From: Marinobacter sp. es.048
GTDB lineage: Bacteria; Pseudomonadota; Gammaproteobacteria; Pseudomonadales; Oleiphilaceae
DNA length: 64,000 nucleotides
Assembly (NCBI RefSeq): GCF_900188435.1
Contig: NZ_FYFA01000001.1
Location: forward strand, 2,170,001-2,234,000
Direction of reading: 5' to 3'
The position numbers and the translations under genes were made by a program. Shown in pieces: positions 50,848-60,562 of the stretch. A model generated the notes under the pieces. It did no database searches. It saw nothing but the letters and a program-made list of their open reading frames with translations, and was not told where the DNA came from. Position 1 is the first letter of the stretch. Each line of letters opens with the position of its first letter.

Positions 50848-51738
50848 TCAGTTCGAGAGGCTATAGACGTAAGCCGCGAGAATCTGAATCTGATCGTCTG
50901 ATAAAAGACGATCCTGAGCGGGCATCTGGTTCTGGCGACCGTTCATCACGGTCTCCTTGATCCATTCATAGGTCGAGCCATAGAGCCAGGTGTTGTCTGT
51001 CAGGTTGGGTGCGCCCAAAGCCTGCATACCCTTACCCTGAGGGCCGTGACAGGCCACACAAGCCTGTGCGAAGACCTGTTCACCTGCTTTGGCCGCTTCG
51101 GCGTCCTTTTCCCGACCACTGAAGCTCAGAACATAGTTCACAACCTGGTCAACCTGCTCGTTGGTCATGCTGGGCATGGTGCCTTTGGCCGGCATATTAC
51201 CCATACGGCCATTGTGCAGGGTTTCCAGGATTGCTTCCGGTGTTCCACCCCAGAGCCAGTCGTCGTCCGTCAGGTTGGGGAAGCCCACCTGGCCGCGAGC
51301 GGCAGAGCCATGGCAGACCGCACAGTTGTTGGCAAAAAGGCGCTGCCCGATTTTCATAGCATCGCCGTTTTCAGCCAGCTCGGGTACCGGAGTCTGTCCG
51401 AACTGTGCGTAAATCGGGCCATACTTTTCTTCAGCCTCGGCAACCTCGGCTTCCCATTGGTTGGTCGAGGTCCAACCCAGCAAGCCCTTGAAGTTGCCGA
51501 GACCGGGATAGAGCGCAAGGTATCCCAACGCAAATATGCAGGTAGCGAGGAACAGGTAGAACCACCACTTGGGGAGTGGATTGTCATATTCCTCAATGCC
51601 ATCAAAGGAATGGCCCATGGTGCGGTCGGTTTCGGTATCGCTAGTCTGGCTCTTGCGGGTCGCCCAAAGCAGCCACCAGCAGCCAAACACAGTACCCAGC
51701 GTGATCACGCTGATCCAGATGCTCCAGAAGGTACTCAT
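50848..51738 (-). CDS. ccoP: Cytochrome cbb3 oxidase diheme subunit CcoP
   Basis: 296 residues. Two membrane helices: one near the N-terminus and one at about 58-77 (WWFYLFLATCIFALGYLALYP), the long form of CcoP. Periplasmic domain with two c-type hemes, CAVCH (139-143) and CVACH (227-231); Met ligand candidates in NMPAKG and QMPAQ. FDGIEEYDNPLPKWW is the CcoP signature. Passes electrons to the CcoO/CcoN core. Overlaps ccoQ by 4 nt. Confidence 0.95.
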   Translation of the reverse strand: MSTFWSIWISVITLGTVFGCWWLLWATRKSQTSDTETDRTMGHSFDGIEEYDNPLPKWWFYLFLATCIFALGYLALYPGLGNFKGLLGWTSTNQWEAEVAEAEEKYGPIYAQFGQTPVPELAENGDAMKIGQRLFANNCAVCHGSAARGQVGFPNLTDDDWLWGGTPEAILETLHNGRMGNMPAKGTMPSMTNEQVDQVVNYVLSFSGREKDAEAAKAGEQVFAQACVACHGPQGKGMQALGAPNLTDNTWLYGSTYEWIKETVMNGRQNQMPAQDRLLSDDQIQILAAYVYSLSN

Positions 51739-51920
51739 TGTTTTTTCTCCGCTTTTTCCTGTTCGAGCGTACGCTGTTCAACGTCGTCATCATCAAAGGG
51801 CAGGTGAGCTGCCTCATCGTTGGCCTTCTTTCTGTGGGCGCTGTATGCCCACCAGACAATGCCAAAGAACACCGCCATTACAAGAATCGTGTGAATCCCG
51901 CGTAACTCATTGATATCCAT
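51735..51920 (-). CDS. ccoQ: Cytochrome cbb3 oxidase subunit CcoQ
   Basis: 61 residues: one membrane helix (HTILVMAVFFGIVWWAYS) and a charged cytoplasmic tail (AHRKKANDEAAHLPFDDDDVE). Standard small CcoQ subunit in the N-O-Q-P order, 4 nt after ccoO and overlapping ccoP. Confidence 0.92.
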   Translation of the reverse strand: MDINELRGIHTILVMAVFFGIVWWAYSAHRKKANDEAAHLPFDDDDVEQRTLEQEKAEKKQ

Positions 51921-51924
51921 TAAT

Positions 51925-52533
51925 TCACCGTCTTTCTGAAATCACTGTGCCCAGCTGCTGCAGATAAGCGACCAGAGCCTCGATTTCGAATTTGCCTTCC
52001 ACCTGAGCAGACGCTTCTGCAATCTGCTCGTCAGTGTAGGGCACGCCAAGTGTCTGAAGCGTTTCCAGTTTTGCAGCGGTCTTGGTGTGGTCTACCTTGT
52101 TTTCGAACAGCCAGGGGAATGCCGGCATGTTGGACTCGGGTACCACGCTGCGCGGATCGTAAAGATGCTGGCGCTGCCAGGCATCCGAGTAACGACCGCC
52201 TACGCGGGCCAGATCCGGACCGGTGCGCTTGGAACCCCACAGGAACGGGCGGTCATAAACAAACTCGCCCGCAACGGAGTAGTGGCCATAACGTTCAGTT
52301 TCTGCCCGAAATGGACGAATCTGCTGGGTATGGCACACGTGGCAGCCTTCACGGATGTAGATGTCCCGGCCTTCCAACTCAACGGCGCTGAGTGGCTTGA
52401 GACCCTCGATAGGCTCATTAACGCTCTTTTGGAAGAACAGAGGCACTATCTCAGCCAGAAAGCCGCCACTGATGGTCAGGACGATCAGTACGATCATCAG
52501 GCCAAGGTTTTTTTCGACTATTTCATGTTTCAT
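51925..52533 (-). CDS. ccoO: Cytochrome cbb3 oxidase monoheme subunit CcoO
   Basis: 202 residues. N-terminal membrane anchor (about 10-30), then one c-type heme site CHVCH (64-68, [14 protein letters not shown]), and the conserved [15 protein letters not shown] and NMPAFPWL blocks, whose Met is the likely sixth ligand. Receives electrons from CcoP and passes them to CcoN. 15 nt after ccoN. Confidence 0.96.
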   Translation of the reverse strand: MKHEIVEKNLGLMIVLIVLTISGGFLAEIVPLFFQKSVNEPIEGLKPLSAVELEGRDIYIREGCHVCHTQQIRPFRAETERYGHYSVAGEFVYDRPFLWGSKRTGPDLARVGGRYSDAWQRQHLYDPRSVVPESNMPAFPWLFENKVDHTKTAAKLETLQTLGVPYTDEQIAEASAQVEGKFEIEALVAYLQQLGTVISERR

Positions 52534-52548
52534 TCTGATTCTCTCCCG

Positions 52549-53979
52549 TTACGCCGGCTGTGCTGCCGCGTTGTCCTGCGCAACCGCATCTTTCTGGCGA
52601 ACGGTCATATAAACGTTGTAAGCCATCAAGAGCATACCGCTCACGAAAATAGCCCCACCGATGAAGCGAACGAAGTAGCCCGGATAAGAAGCTTCCAGAG
52701 CCTCAACGAAGCTGTAGGTCAATGTGCCGTCTTCGTTAACTGCGCGCCACATCAGGCCTTGCATGATGCCGTTTACCCACATTGCGACGATGTAAAGAAC
52801 AACACCGACAGTGGAAAGCCAGAAGTGAACGTTAATCAGAGCAGTGCTATACATCGCCTGAACACCCCAAAGCTTGGGTACGAGATGATAAACCGCACCG
52901 ATACTGATCATGGCAACCCAGCCAAGAGCACCCGAGTGAACGTGGCCGATGGTCCAGTCAGTGTTGTGGGAAAGTGCGTTCACAGTCTTGATGGCCATCA
53001 TCGGACCTTCAAAAGTGGACATGCCGTAGAACGACAGGGAAACCACCAGGAAGCGCAGAATGGGGTCGGTACGAAGTTTGTGCCAGGCGCCTGACAGGGT
53101 CATCATGCCGTTGATCATGCCGCCCCAGGAAGGTGCGAGCAGAATCAGGGACATAACCATGCCCGCAGTCTGTGCCCAGTCTGGCAGCGCAGAGTAGTGC
53201 AGGTGGTGACCACCGGCCCAGACATAGGTCGCGATCAGGGCCCAGAAGTGGACGATAGACAGGCGATAGGAGTAAACCGGACGGTTGGCTTGTTTGGGAA
53301 CGAAGTAGTACATCATGCCCAGGAAGCCAGCAGTCAGGAAGAAGCCAACTGCGTTATGGCCATACCACCATTGCATCATGGCATCAGTAACGCCAGCGTA
53401 GGCTGAGTAGGATTTGAAGGCGCTGACTGGCAGGGCCAGATTGTTGCCGATGTGCAGAGCCGCAACGGTGATGATGAATGCACCATAAAACCAGTTGGCC
53501 ACATAAATGTGCGGCGTACTGCGCTTGGTAATGGTTCCGAAGAACACCAGAGCGTACGTTACCCAGACAATGGCAATGGCGATATCGATCGGCCATTCAA
53601 GCTCTGCGTACTCTTTGGTTGAGGTAAGGCCAAGCGGCAGAGTGATAGCTGCCGAGACAATGATCGCTTGCCAGCCCCAGAAAGTGAACGACGCGAGACC
53701 ATCCGAAATCAGACGGGCCTGACAGGTGCGTTGCACAACATAATAGGAGGTAGCGAAGAGGGCACTTCCACCAAAGCCGAATATGACGGCGTTGGTATGC
53801 AGCGGCCGCAGGCGGCCGAAGTGGGTGAAGGGCAGGTCGAGGTTGAGGGATGGCCAGACCAGCTGTGCTGCGATCAGCACACCCAGGGACATACCTACAA
53901 TACCCCATACCACTGTCATGATGGTGAACTGCCTTACCACCTTGTAGTTGTATGTCAGGTTTGCATTTACTGTGCTCAT
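52549..53979 (-). CDS. ccoN: Cytochrome cbb3 oxidase catalytic subunit CcoN
   Basis: 476 residues, about 12 membrane helices. Heme-copper oxidase subunit I of the C family: [13 protein letters not shown] has a low-spin heme His, [18 protein letters not shown] carries a CuB His, and [14 protein letters not shown] has further heme/CuB histidines. Reduces oxygen at high affinity under low oxygen. First gene of ccoNOQP; a candidate FNR/ANR promoter is upstream. Confidence 0.97.
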   Translation of the reverse strand: MSTVNANLTYNYKVVRQFTIMTVVWGIVGMSLGVLIAAQLVWPSLNLDLPFTHFGRLRPLHTNAVIFGFGGSALFATSYYVVQRTCQARLISDGLASFTFWGWQAIIVSAAITLPLGLTSTKEYAELEWPIDIAIAIVWVTYALVFFGTITKRSTPHIYVANWFYGAFIITVAALHIGNNLALPVSAFKSYSAYAGVTDAMMQWWYGHNAVGFFLTAGFLGMMYYFVPKQANRPVYSYRLSIVHFWALIATYVWAGGHHLHYSALPDWAQTAGMVMSLILLAPSWGGMINGMMTLSGAWHKLRTDPILRFLVVSLSFYGMSTFEGPMMAIKTVNALSHNTDWTIGHVHSGALGWVAMISIGAVYHLVPKLWGVQAMYSTALINVHFWLSTVGVVLYIVAMWVNGIMQGLMWRAVNEDGTLTYSFVEALEASYPGYFVRFIGGAIFVSGMLLMAYNVYMTVRQKDAVAQDNAAAQPA

Positions 53980-54014
53980 AGCCTTACCAATGGGTTTAAA
54001 GTGGGGAAATATGC

Positions 54015-54080
54015 GGGCGCAAGTATGGAGAAACGATTAGCTGTTTGCAATGACTCAGGTCAACTCCTGACATCCGTCAA
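54015..54080 (-). promoter_or_regulatory. Candidate FNR/ANR-activated promoter of ccoNOQP
   Basis: Two adjacent boxes, TTGACGGATGTCAG (54080-54067) and TTGACCTGAGTCAT (54063-54050), each match the FNR/ANR site TTGAT-N4-ATCAA at 7 of 10 defined positions, with centres 17 bp apart. If the nearer box is centred at -41.5, a -10 like CATACT falls exactly at 54027-54022 and the start at about 54015, 36 nt before ccoN. cco operons are classic FNR/ANR targets. Confidence 0.5.
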
Positions 54081-54199
54081 ATGCGCCGAAATCAGCAACA
54101 TGGCTTCCTTTTCAGTGCCGTTATTGGAGTTGTTTCAGCGTAGGGAATATGTGTTGCCTGCTAGCAATGATAGTCGCTTAATTGGATGAGGTGAATCCT

Positions 54200-54847
54200 G
54201 TGGAGTTGATTAAGACCAAAGGCTATGTGAGTCACTCGGAAGTCGTACTGATTCTGGCTCATGGCGCGGGCGCGCCGGCTGACTCTTCGTTCATGGAGGA
54301 GCTTGCCGTGGCGCTTGAGCGGGAAGGTATCGGGACGGTTCGCTTTGAATTCCCCTACATGCAGAAACGACGCCTAGATGGAAAGAAGCGTCCGCCCGAC
54401 CGGGAGCCGGCATTACTGGAGTATTTTTCCACGGTCGTTGACCAGCTTCGCACAGAGCTCGGGAGCGGAAGCATGATCCTGGTTGGAGGCAAGTCCATGG
54501 GCGGCCGCATGGCGAGCATCCTGGCCAGCCGTCGGGATGGCATCGATGGTGTTGTCTGTTTTGGTTACCCGTTCCATCCGCCGGGAAAGCTGGACCGTTG
54601 GCGCACAGCACATTTCCGGGATCTGAACTGCCCCATGCTGGTGCTTCAGGGGACAAGGGATCCGTTCGGCAAGCCCGCCGAGATGGACGATCACGAACAG
54701 GAACTGGAAGCGATCCGTTTGCGCTGGCTGGAAGGTGGCAATCACGATTTCCAGCCACTGAAAAGCCAGGCCTGGACACAGGGCGATCTGATTGCTTCAG
54801 CTGCACGGGAAGCCCGGATTTTTGTGGATGAGCAGCTTTTAGCCTGA
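54200..54847 (+). CDS. Alpha/beta hydrolase, KANL3/Tex30-like family
   Basis: 215 residues from GTG 54200, favoured because GATGAGG ends 8 nt upstream; TTG 54182 and GTG 54191 are alternatives. Alpha/beta hydrolase fold: ILAHGAGAPADSSFM with the oxyanion HG, nucleophile elbow GGKSMGGRMAS (Ser), Asp in LQGTRDPFG, His in GGNHDFQPL. This is the bacterial hydrolase family related to KANL3/Tex30; substrates are unknown. No signal peptide. Convergent with the diguanylate cyclase gene, 3 nt apart. Confidence 0.85.
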   Translation: MELIKTKGYVSHSEVVLILAHGAGAPADSSFMEELAVALEREGIGTVRFEFPYMQKRRLDGKKRPPDREPALLEYFSTVVDQLRTELGSGSMILVGGKSMGGRMASILASRRDGIDGVVCFGYPFHPPGKLDRWRTAHFRDLNCPMLVLQGTRDPFGKPAEMDDHEQELEAIRLRWLEGGNHDFQPLKSQAWTQGDLIASAAREARIFVDEQLLA

Positions 54848-54850
54848 TCT

Positions 54851-56692
54851 TCACTCCACTCCAATAGTTTCAGATAGTTGAGCATGGTTGCGGCCCTCGC
54901 TTTTTGCGCGGTACAGGGCTTCATCTGCGCGCTCGAATAGCTGGTTCTGCGTCTCGCCCGGGGTGAGCGACGCGATGCCAGCGCTCAGAGTCATTCTCAC
55001 CTCGGTGCCGTCCGGCGACAGAAGCGGCGTGTTGGCGATATCTTTCAGCAGTAGCGCACAGACGTTCAGGGCCCCTGCCGCATCGGTTCCGGGTAGCAGC
55101 AGAGCGAACTCTTCACCGCCGAAACGGATGGCTACATCTCTCGGGCGTTTTACATGCCGGCTAAGCAATTCGGCGATGAACTGAAGGCAGGTGTCCCCGA
55201 AGCCATGGCCCCATGTATCGTTAATGTTCTTGAAATGGTCGGCGTCTACCAGGGCCAGCGTCAGGGGCTGGGAGGTTCGACGTGCTTCAGCGCAAAGCTC
55301 GGGGAAAATGTTATTCAGATGCCTTCGGTTATAGAGGCCGGTGAGGGCGTCGTTCAGGCTCATCGTTGACAGCTTGCGATTGGCCTTTTCCAGTTCACGC
55401 ATAGTATTTCGCAACTGTGAAGTGCGTTCGTGGACCTTGAATTCCAGCTCTGTCCTGGCGCTGTGCTCGACATCCAGAAGCTTCTGGTTGAGGAGGCGCC
55501 ATCGCTGCACCATGGCATAGTTCAGCAGAATCACCTGTCCCCCCACCGCGGATTGCATCAATGCTTCTCTTGCAAGGAAGTCATGGAGGTAGCCAAAGGC
55601 CGCCAGGGCGTATATCAGGCCACCAACCAGCATGATAAGCCACGCCAGCAAGTACCACATGGCAGGCTGATAGCCCTGCTTCCACCGAACGGCTGCGATG
55701 ATGAACAGGCTTGAGATAACAGTCAGAGCCAGAACGGTATTGAGGAGAATGGTCTTGTTGTAGGGCAGCACCAGAGTCAGCGCCAGGAACCCGACGCAGA
55801 ACCAGGCCTGACCCTTGAGCAGGGTATCTGAGATAGTTCCCCTGTCAACTTCCAGGAACGAGCGGCCAAAAAGTATCATGGCGAGAGCGCAAAGTGACAA
55901 CGACAGCGGAATGGACGTATTGGCAAAGCTGGCATTGTCTGGCCAGAAGTACTGGTTGGCGAATCCGCCCATAGCAAACAGAAAGAGCCCCAGCGCCGCT
56001 AGGTAGAATGCGTTATAGAAGTAATAGCCTGTTCCGGAGCTGAAAAAAAGCAGCAGGTTGAAGACCGCGAAGACCAGGAGGGCTCCGTAGAAAAGCCCAT
56101 GAGTCAGTGTCAGGTGATTGCTGCGGGCAATCACTTCTGCCGCAGTTTCAAAACTGAGCGGCACGTTCAGTGCGCCATTGCTGTGGATCCGGATCGTCAG
56201 AGACCGGGTCTCACCGCCATTCAGGGTGACGGGGAGCAGGAAATATCGGTAGGCTACCGCTCGAGATGCGAAAGGGCGCTGATCACCGGTAACAACTGTC
56301 TCTGTAGTATTATTCCCGGTTTGCCAGAATGTAACTTCGTCCAGCAGAGGATAGTTGACTTTCAGGTACCAGGCGGCACGTTCAGTCCCGGAGTTCCTGA
56401 CCTGTAGGTGGACCCAGTAAACGGATTTGGTATGGCTGAAAACCAGGTCCCGCCCGTTCGCTGGCGTCCACTCCAGCCCCTCCGAAAGCTGGTCAGGATT
56501 CGTTGCCGTATGGCCGGGCGCGCCCGGCGGGGCGCTGTAATAGCAAATGTATTGCATCAGGGAAGCGCGGGCAGCAGGATCGGTTGCCTCGAGAGTGGGA
56601 CAGCCCAACGGGGCGGATCCCTTGTCTGGCAACGCCAAGGCAGGGGTCAGCAAAAGGCTGAGAATGGCAATCAAGCGCAAAACGGACGTCAT
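54851..56692 (-). CDS. Diguanylate cyclase with 7TM-DISM sensor
   Basis: 613 residues. Signal peptide (1-20), an extracytoplasmic 7TMR-DISMED2-type beta domain (about 40-180), seven membrane helices (about 190-400), a short coiled coil (ELEFKVHERTSQLRNTMRELEKANRK) and a C-terminal GGDEF domain. The A-site is GGEEF, and the inhibitory RxxD site (RPRD) lies five residues before it, so an active, feedback-controlled cyclase is expected. Makes c-di-GMP in response to an unknown periplasmic or membrane signal, often carbohydrate-like for this sensor type. Confidence 0.93.
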   Translation of the reverse strand: MTSVLRLIAILSLLLTPALALPDKGSAPLGCPTLEATDPAARASLMQYICYYSAPPGAPGHTATNPDQLSEGLEWTPANGRDLVFSHTKSVYWVHLQVRNSGTERAAWYLKVNYPLLDEVTFWQTGNNTTETVVTGDQRPFASRAVAYRYFLLPVTLNGGETRSLTIRIHSNGALNVPLSFETAAEVIARSNHLTLTHGLFYGALLVFAVFNLLLFFSSGTGYYFYNAFYLAALGLFLFAMGGFANQYFWPDNASFANTSIPLSLSLCALAMILFGRSFLEVDRGTISDTLLKGQAWFCVGFLALTLVLPYNKTILLNTVLALTVISSLFIIAAVRWKQGYQPAMWYLLAWLIMLVGGLIYALAAFGYLHDFLAREALMQSAVGGQVILLNYAMVQRWRLLNQKLLDVEHSARTELEFKVHERTSQLRNTMRELEKANRKLSTMSLNDALTGLYNRRHLNNIFPELCAEARRTSQPLTLALVDADHFKNINDTWGHGFGDTCLQFIAELLSRHVKRPRDVAIRFGGEEFALLLPGTDAAGALNVCALLLKDIANTPLLSPDGTEVRMTLSAGIASLTPGETQNQLFERADEALYRAKSEGRNHAQLSETIGVE

Positions 56693-56804
56693 TCATGGCT
56701 TCCCGCGGTTATCAGAGCGGGAAGTGTAGCCAGAGAGGACAATCTGCGCTGTTAAACAGATTCAACTTTTACCGGTTGGTCTCCAACCCCGATTCAGGAA
56801 ATAC

Positions 56805-57881
56805 ATGGAACAGATTCTTGTGTTTTGCCGGCCCGGCTTTGAAACGGAAGCCGGGCGTGAAGTGACTGACTCAGCCGCAGAAAGCGGTATTTTTGGCTAT
56901 TTCGAACCTGTTAAAGATCAGGGTCTGGTGCGTTTCTACCCGACCGCTCCAGAAACCGCGGATGATGTGATGGCCCGCCTCAAGCTTGATGAACTGGTGT
57001 TTGTTCGTGACTGGATCGTGGTCCTGGGGCAATTCAGCTTGCCCGAGGTCGACAGGGTTGGCGCGGTTATAGAAGGGCTCCAGGGGCTAGGGCGAGGCTA
57101 TCCCGGATGTGCGCGGCTTGAGGTCAGGTTGCCGGAAAATAATGCGGACGGTGATCTTGGAAACTTTGCGCGGAAGTGGGTATCGCCTCTCTCCCGTGGC
57201 TTGCGTGGAGCTGGTCTCCTTAAGGCCGACCAGAATGCTTCGGCCCCGGCCCGACTGGAGGTTTTCCTGCAGGACTTCGGTTCGGTTGTTGTGGGGTTCA
57301 GCCTTGCGGATAATCGGGCCCGGTATGTCGGTGGCATCCCGCGATTGCGGCTGCCGGCATCGGCGCCCAGTCGATCTGCCCTGAAACTGGAAGAGGCCTG
57401 GAAGGTGTTTTTGCCGCCGGAACAGGAGCTCGACTACCTCGGTGGTGGCAAGAAGGCCGCCGATCTGGGGGCCGCTCCAGGTGGCTGGACCTGGCAGCTT
57501 GTGCGCCAGGGAATGATGGTAACCGCGGTGGATAACGGCCCCATGAACCCCGAATTGATGGCTTCGGGGCAGGTGGAGCATGTGGAGGCGGATGGCTACG
57601 GGTGGCGTCCCAAACGGGGTATCGACTGGATGGTCTGCGATATTGTGGATCAGCCCCGGAAAACTGCGAAGCTGGCCGTCACCTGGCTCGGTGAGGGTCT
57701 TTGTCGTTACACGGTATTCAATCTCAAGTTACCGATGAAAAAGCGCTATGACGAGTGGCTGATCTGCCGTGATATTCTTGTCGATGGCCTGAAAGAGGCG
57801 GGCATCGGTTTTCGCCTGAAAGCCCGCCACCTGTATCATGACCGTGAAGAAATTACCTGTTTTATCGAGCGGACGGGTTAA
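56805..57881 (+). CDS. rlmM: 23S rRNA C2498 ribose methyltransferase RlmM
   Basis: 358 residues, the normal length. Methylates the 2'-O of cytidine 2498 in 23S rRNA using SAM. N-terminal THUMP-like part (ILVFCRPGFETEAGREV), then a Rossmann methyltransferase with motif I AADLGAAPGGWTWQLV, and later DWMVCDIVDQP, FNLKLPMKKRYDEW and LKARHLYHDREEITCF. These blocks are diagnostic of RlmM (YgdE). Ends overlapping the convergent ABM gene by 4 nt. Confidence 0.95.
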   Translation: MEQILVFCRPGFETEAGREVTDSAAESGIFGYFEPVKDQGLVRFYPTAPETADDVMARLKLDELVFVRDWIVVLGQFSLPEVDRVGAVIEGLQGLGRGYPGCARLEVRLPENNADGDLGNFARKWVSPLSRGLRGAGLLKADQNASAPARLEVFLQDFGSVVVGFSLADNRARYVGGIPRLRLPASAPSRSALKLEEAWKVFLPPEQELDYLGGGKKAADLGAAPGGWTWQLVRQGMMVTAVDNGPMNPELMASGQVEHVEADGYGWRPKRGIDWMVCDIVDQPRKTAKLAVTWLGEGLCRYTVFNLKLPMKKRYDEWLICRDILVDGLKEAGIGFRLKARHLYHDREEITCFIERTG

Positions 57882-58168
57882 AAGGCGCTTTGTTCCAGAA
57901 CCGTGATGTGTTCTTCCTCATCCATCATGGGGATTAACTCCAGCATGAGTGCTCGGCGTGCGTCGGAGTGAAACCAGCGGTCCCAGTCTGCTTCAGACCG
58001 CCAGTTCGCCAGTGTTATCCGGTGATTGGGGTCGTGGCTGTCAACCAGGGTTTCGCCGGATATAAAGCCGGGGGCACTGACAGCCTGCTGGAGAACCTTG
58101 CGCGAACGTTCTTCGTAGGCTGTTTCCAGGGTTTCAGCAATATGGCGTTCGATCAGAACCCGGATCAT
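57878..58168 (-). CDS. ABM-domain (antibiotic biosynthesis monooxygenase-like) protein
   Basis: 96 residues forming a single dimeric alpha/beta-barrel domain: MIRVLIERHIAETLETAYEE, SGETLVDSHDPNHRITLANW, DRWFHSDARRAL. The family includes heme-degrading and quinol monooxygenases and many proteins of unknown role. No extra motif decides between them. It stands alone, with a promoter presumably in the 86-bp divergent gap before tusA. Confidence 0.82.
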   Translation of the reverse strand: MIRVLIERHIAETLETAYEERSRKVLQQAVSAPGFISGETLVDSHDPNHRITLANWRSEADWDRWFHSDARRALMLELIPMMDEEEHITVLEQSAF

Positions 58169-58254
58169 GGCAAACCTCCAAGTGTTTTAACTGTTATAAA
58201 CAATAATTTAGCAGGTTTTCACGAAAAATCAGGTTCATTGACAGGAGACCTAGT

Positions 58255-58494
58255 GTGAGCGCAACCGAATACGACCTGGAGCTGGATGCCCGTGGCCTTT
58301 TCTGCCCGGAACCGGTGATGATGCTTCATAACCGGATCAATGATGTTCAACCCGGCGGTGTGTTGCGAGTTGTTGCCACTGATCCTTCCACCACCCGGGA
58401 CATACCGAGGTTCTGCCAGTTTCTTGGTCACGAGCTGATAGATCAGTCCGAAGACAGTGACCTGTTCATCTACCTGATACGACGAGGGCAATAG
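58255..58494 (+). CDS. tusA: Sulfur carrier TusA
   Basis: 79 residues, GTG start at 58255 with AGGAG 8 nt upstream. The TusA/SirA signature [15 protein letters not shown] contains the sulfur-accepting Cys (residue 17); [21 protein letters not shown] is the second conserved block. Relays persulfide sulfur for tRNA thiolation and related pathways. Convergent with dsbD. Confidence 0.93.
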   Translation: MSATEYDLELDARGLFCPEPVMMLHNRINDVQPGGVLRVVATDPSTTRDIPRFCQFLGHELIDQSEDSDLFIYLIRRGQ

Positions 58495-58506
58495 CTGCCC
58501 ATCGTG

Positions 58507-60375
58507 TTAAACCTCCGGGCGCAGCGTCCGGAGGTGGCCAAGGAATTCCGCACGATCCATTTCGCCTAGCACCCTCCGCCGGGAGAGCTCTTCTCCATTG
58601 CTGCCGTAGAACAGGATGGCGGGCGGCCCAAAGAGACCAAGGTCGTCCAGCATGGCCTGTTGTTCCGGTGTGTTGTCGGTCATGTCGATCTGCAGCAAAG
58701 TATAGGGCGCAAGCGCCTGGATCACATCCGGCTTGCTGAACACATTGCGCTCCATGACCTTGCAGGAAATGCACCAGTCGGCATAGAAATCAAGCATCAC
58801 GGGCCGGCCCTGTTCCCGGGCCTGTTGCAACATCGCCCGTATTTCAGCGGGCTGTTCGACGCGGACAAAATCAGCGTGCTGGAGACCTCCGGCGCCAACG
58901 GCACCGGATGACGCGGAAGCCATGGTAAAGGGTGCCAGAGGTTTCAACGGATCGTTGGCCCCGCCCACAGCGCCTGCGAGCAAAGCGAGGCCGTAGGCGA
59001 AAAGAACCAGGCCAAGGCCTTTGCGAGTTCGCTCCCAGCCTGCCTTGGCGGCATCAAAGGCGCCCAACTGGACGCCGGTGATGGCAACAAGGAGGCCCCA
59101 CAGGGTCAGTGCCAGCCACCCCGGGACCAGGCGCTCAACCAGCCAGATGGCCACCGCCAGCAACATGACACCATAGAAGTGTTTCACCGCAGTCATCCAG
59201 TGGCCGGTTGTGGGCAGCAGTTTTCGACCACCCACTGCCACCAGAATCAGTGGAATGCCCATGCCAAGGCCAAGTGCAAAAAGGGCGACACCCCCGATGA
59301 CGGCATCTTGGGTGGTGGAGATATACAAAAGGCTGCCGGCCAGCGGAGCTGATACGCAGGGCGATACAATCAGGGCAGACAGAGCGCCAATACCGAAAAT
59401 ACTGAACACCCGGCTTCCGGTGAGCCGGTGGCTGGCGTCATTGAGTGGTTCACGAATGAAGCGCGGTAGCTGGATTTCAAACACGTCGAACATGGACAGT
59501 GCAAATACCACGAACAGCAGGGCAAAGACGCTCAAAACCCAGGGTGATTGCAGTTGTGCCTGAAGGTTGAAGCTGGCGCCGAGCAGGCCGGTCAGCACGC
59601 CGGCTGCAGCGTAGGTCAGTGCCATGCCCAGAACGTAACTGCCCGACAAGAGCAGGGCATGCCCAGCGGTTCGTGTGTTCCTGCCGGAAACCAGGGACGA
59701 AATAATGGGTACCATGGGCAGAACGCAGGGGGTGAAGGTCAAACCCAGCCCCAGCAAAAGAAACACACCTGCGATCACAAGGGTAGATTGCTGAGCCAGA
59801 AAACCCGCGAGTCCGGTGGCGGTTTCCGTGTTGACAGGTACGCTGCCGCCTCCCGAAAAACCGGCTGCCGACGATGATGGCGAGCCGGAGCCGCCACTGC
59901 CCTGATAGAAGAGTGCATCCCGGGTCTGGGGCGGGTAACACAGCCCGGCTTTGGCGCAGCCCTGATAGGTTACCTGCAGCTGTGCCTCCCGGACGCCGGC
60001 TGGAAGAGAGACCGGAACACGGGCTTCAATGGGGTCAAAGAATACCGTGGTTCTTCCGAAGAATTCGTCTTCAGTCACCGTTCCTGATGCCGAAAATTCC
60101 GGTTCGCCAAGTTCGACATCGGGATTGGTAGCAGTGATGCTTACCCGTTTGCGATAAAGATAGTGCCCGGGTGTGATGTCCCAGGTGAGAACCACGGCGT
60201 CAGCGTCGGTGGTGAAACTGAAGGGCAGAGCTTCGTCGACCGGAAGGAAATCATTACTCTGGCCGCCAAACAGGGAGCCCCCATTACTGCCAAGGGCCCA
60301 GGCAGAAGAGGAGGCCAAAAGCATCAGGCTGAGTGCAAGAATCAGGTTTAGTGGATGCACCCGTTGGCGTTTCAT
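58507..60375 (-). CDS. dsbD: Thiol:disulfide interchange protein DsbD
   Basis: 622 residues from ATG 60375, which gives a clean signal peptide ending AWA; upstream ATGs at 60402/60399 in a long extra frame lack good ribosome-binding sites, so the start is uncertain. Domains: N-terminal immunoglobulin-like nDsbD (residues ~30-150) with its Cys pair in YQGCAKAGLCYPP, eight-helix DsbD core with TFTPCVLPM and VSPCVSAPL, and C-terminal thioredoxin with WCISCK. Transfers reducing power from cytoplasmic thioredoxin to periplasmic DsbC and c-type cytochrome maturation. It could also serve the TlpA-like protein of this genome. Confidence 0.93.
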   Translation of the reverse strand: MKRQRVHPLNLILALSLMLLASSSAWALGSNGGSLFGGQSNDFLPVDEALPFSFTTDADAVVLTWDITPGHYLYRKRVSITATNPDVELGEPEFSASGTVTEDEFFGRTTVFFDPIEARVPVSLPAGVREAQLQVTYQGCAKAGLCYPPQTRDALFYQGSGGSGSPSSSAAGFSGGGSVPVNTETATGLAGFLAQQSTLVIAGVFLLLGLGLTFTPCVLPMVPIISSLVSGRNTRTAGHALLLSGSYVLGMALTYAAAGVLTGLLGASFNLQAQLQSPWVLSVFALLFVVFALSMFDVFEIQLPRFIREPLNDASHRLTGSRVFSIFGIGALSALIVSPCVSAPLAGSLLYISTTQDAVIGGVALFALGLGMGIPLILVAVGGRKLLPTTGHWMTAVKHFYGVMLLAVAIWLVERLVPGWLALTLWGLLVAITGVQLGAFDAAKAGWERTRKGLGLVLFAYGLALLAGAVGGANDPLKPLAPFTMASASSGAVGAGGLQHADFVRVEQPAEIRAMLQQAREQGRPVMLDFYADWCISCKVMERNVFSKPDVIQALAPYTLLQIDMTDNTPEQQAMLDDLGLFGPPAILFYGSNGEELSRRRVLGEMDRAEFLGHLRTLRPEV

Positions 60376-60562
60376 CTTTGTTACTGCAGCGAAAGCCATC
60401 ATTGATTGTAGGATTTCCCGGTTAGTGTCTCTTTGATCAGACTGTTTCAAAGTCGGACTGTTACAGCGCAGTCGCAGCCGGCTCACGCCAGCAATGGACA
60501 TGAGGGGGTTGTCAAAGTTCCCTCTGGTATTGGGGGCGGTAAAGTCGCACAATAGCCACCCA

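Noticed and set aside
52087-53094. 335-codon plus-strand open frame across ccoO/ccoN
   Set aside because: Antisense to two certain cco genes, with no domain or plausible start signal.
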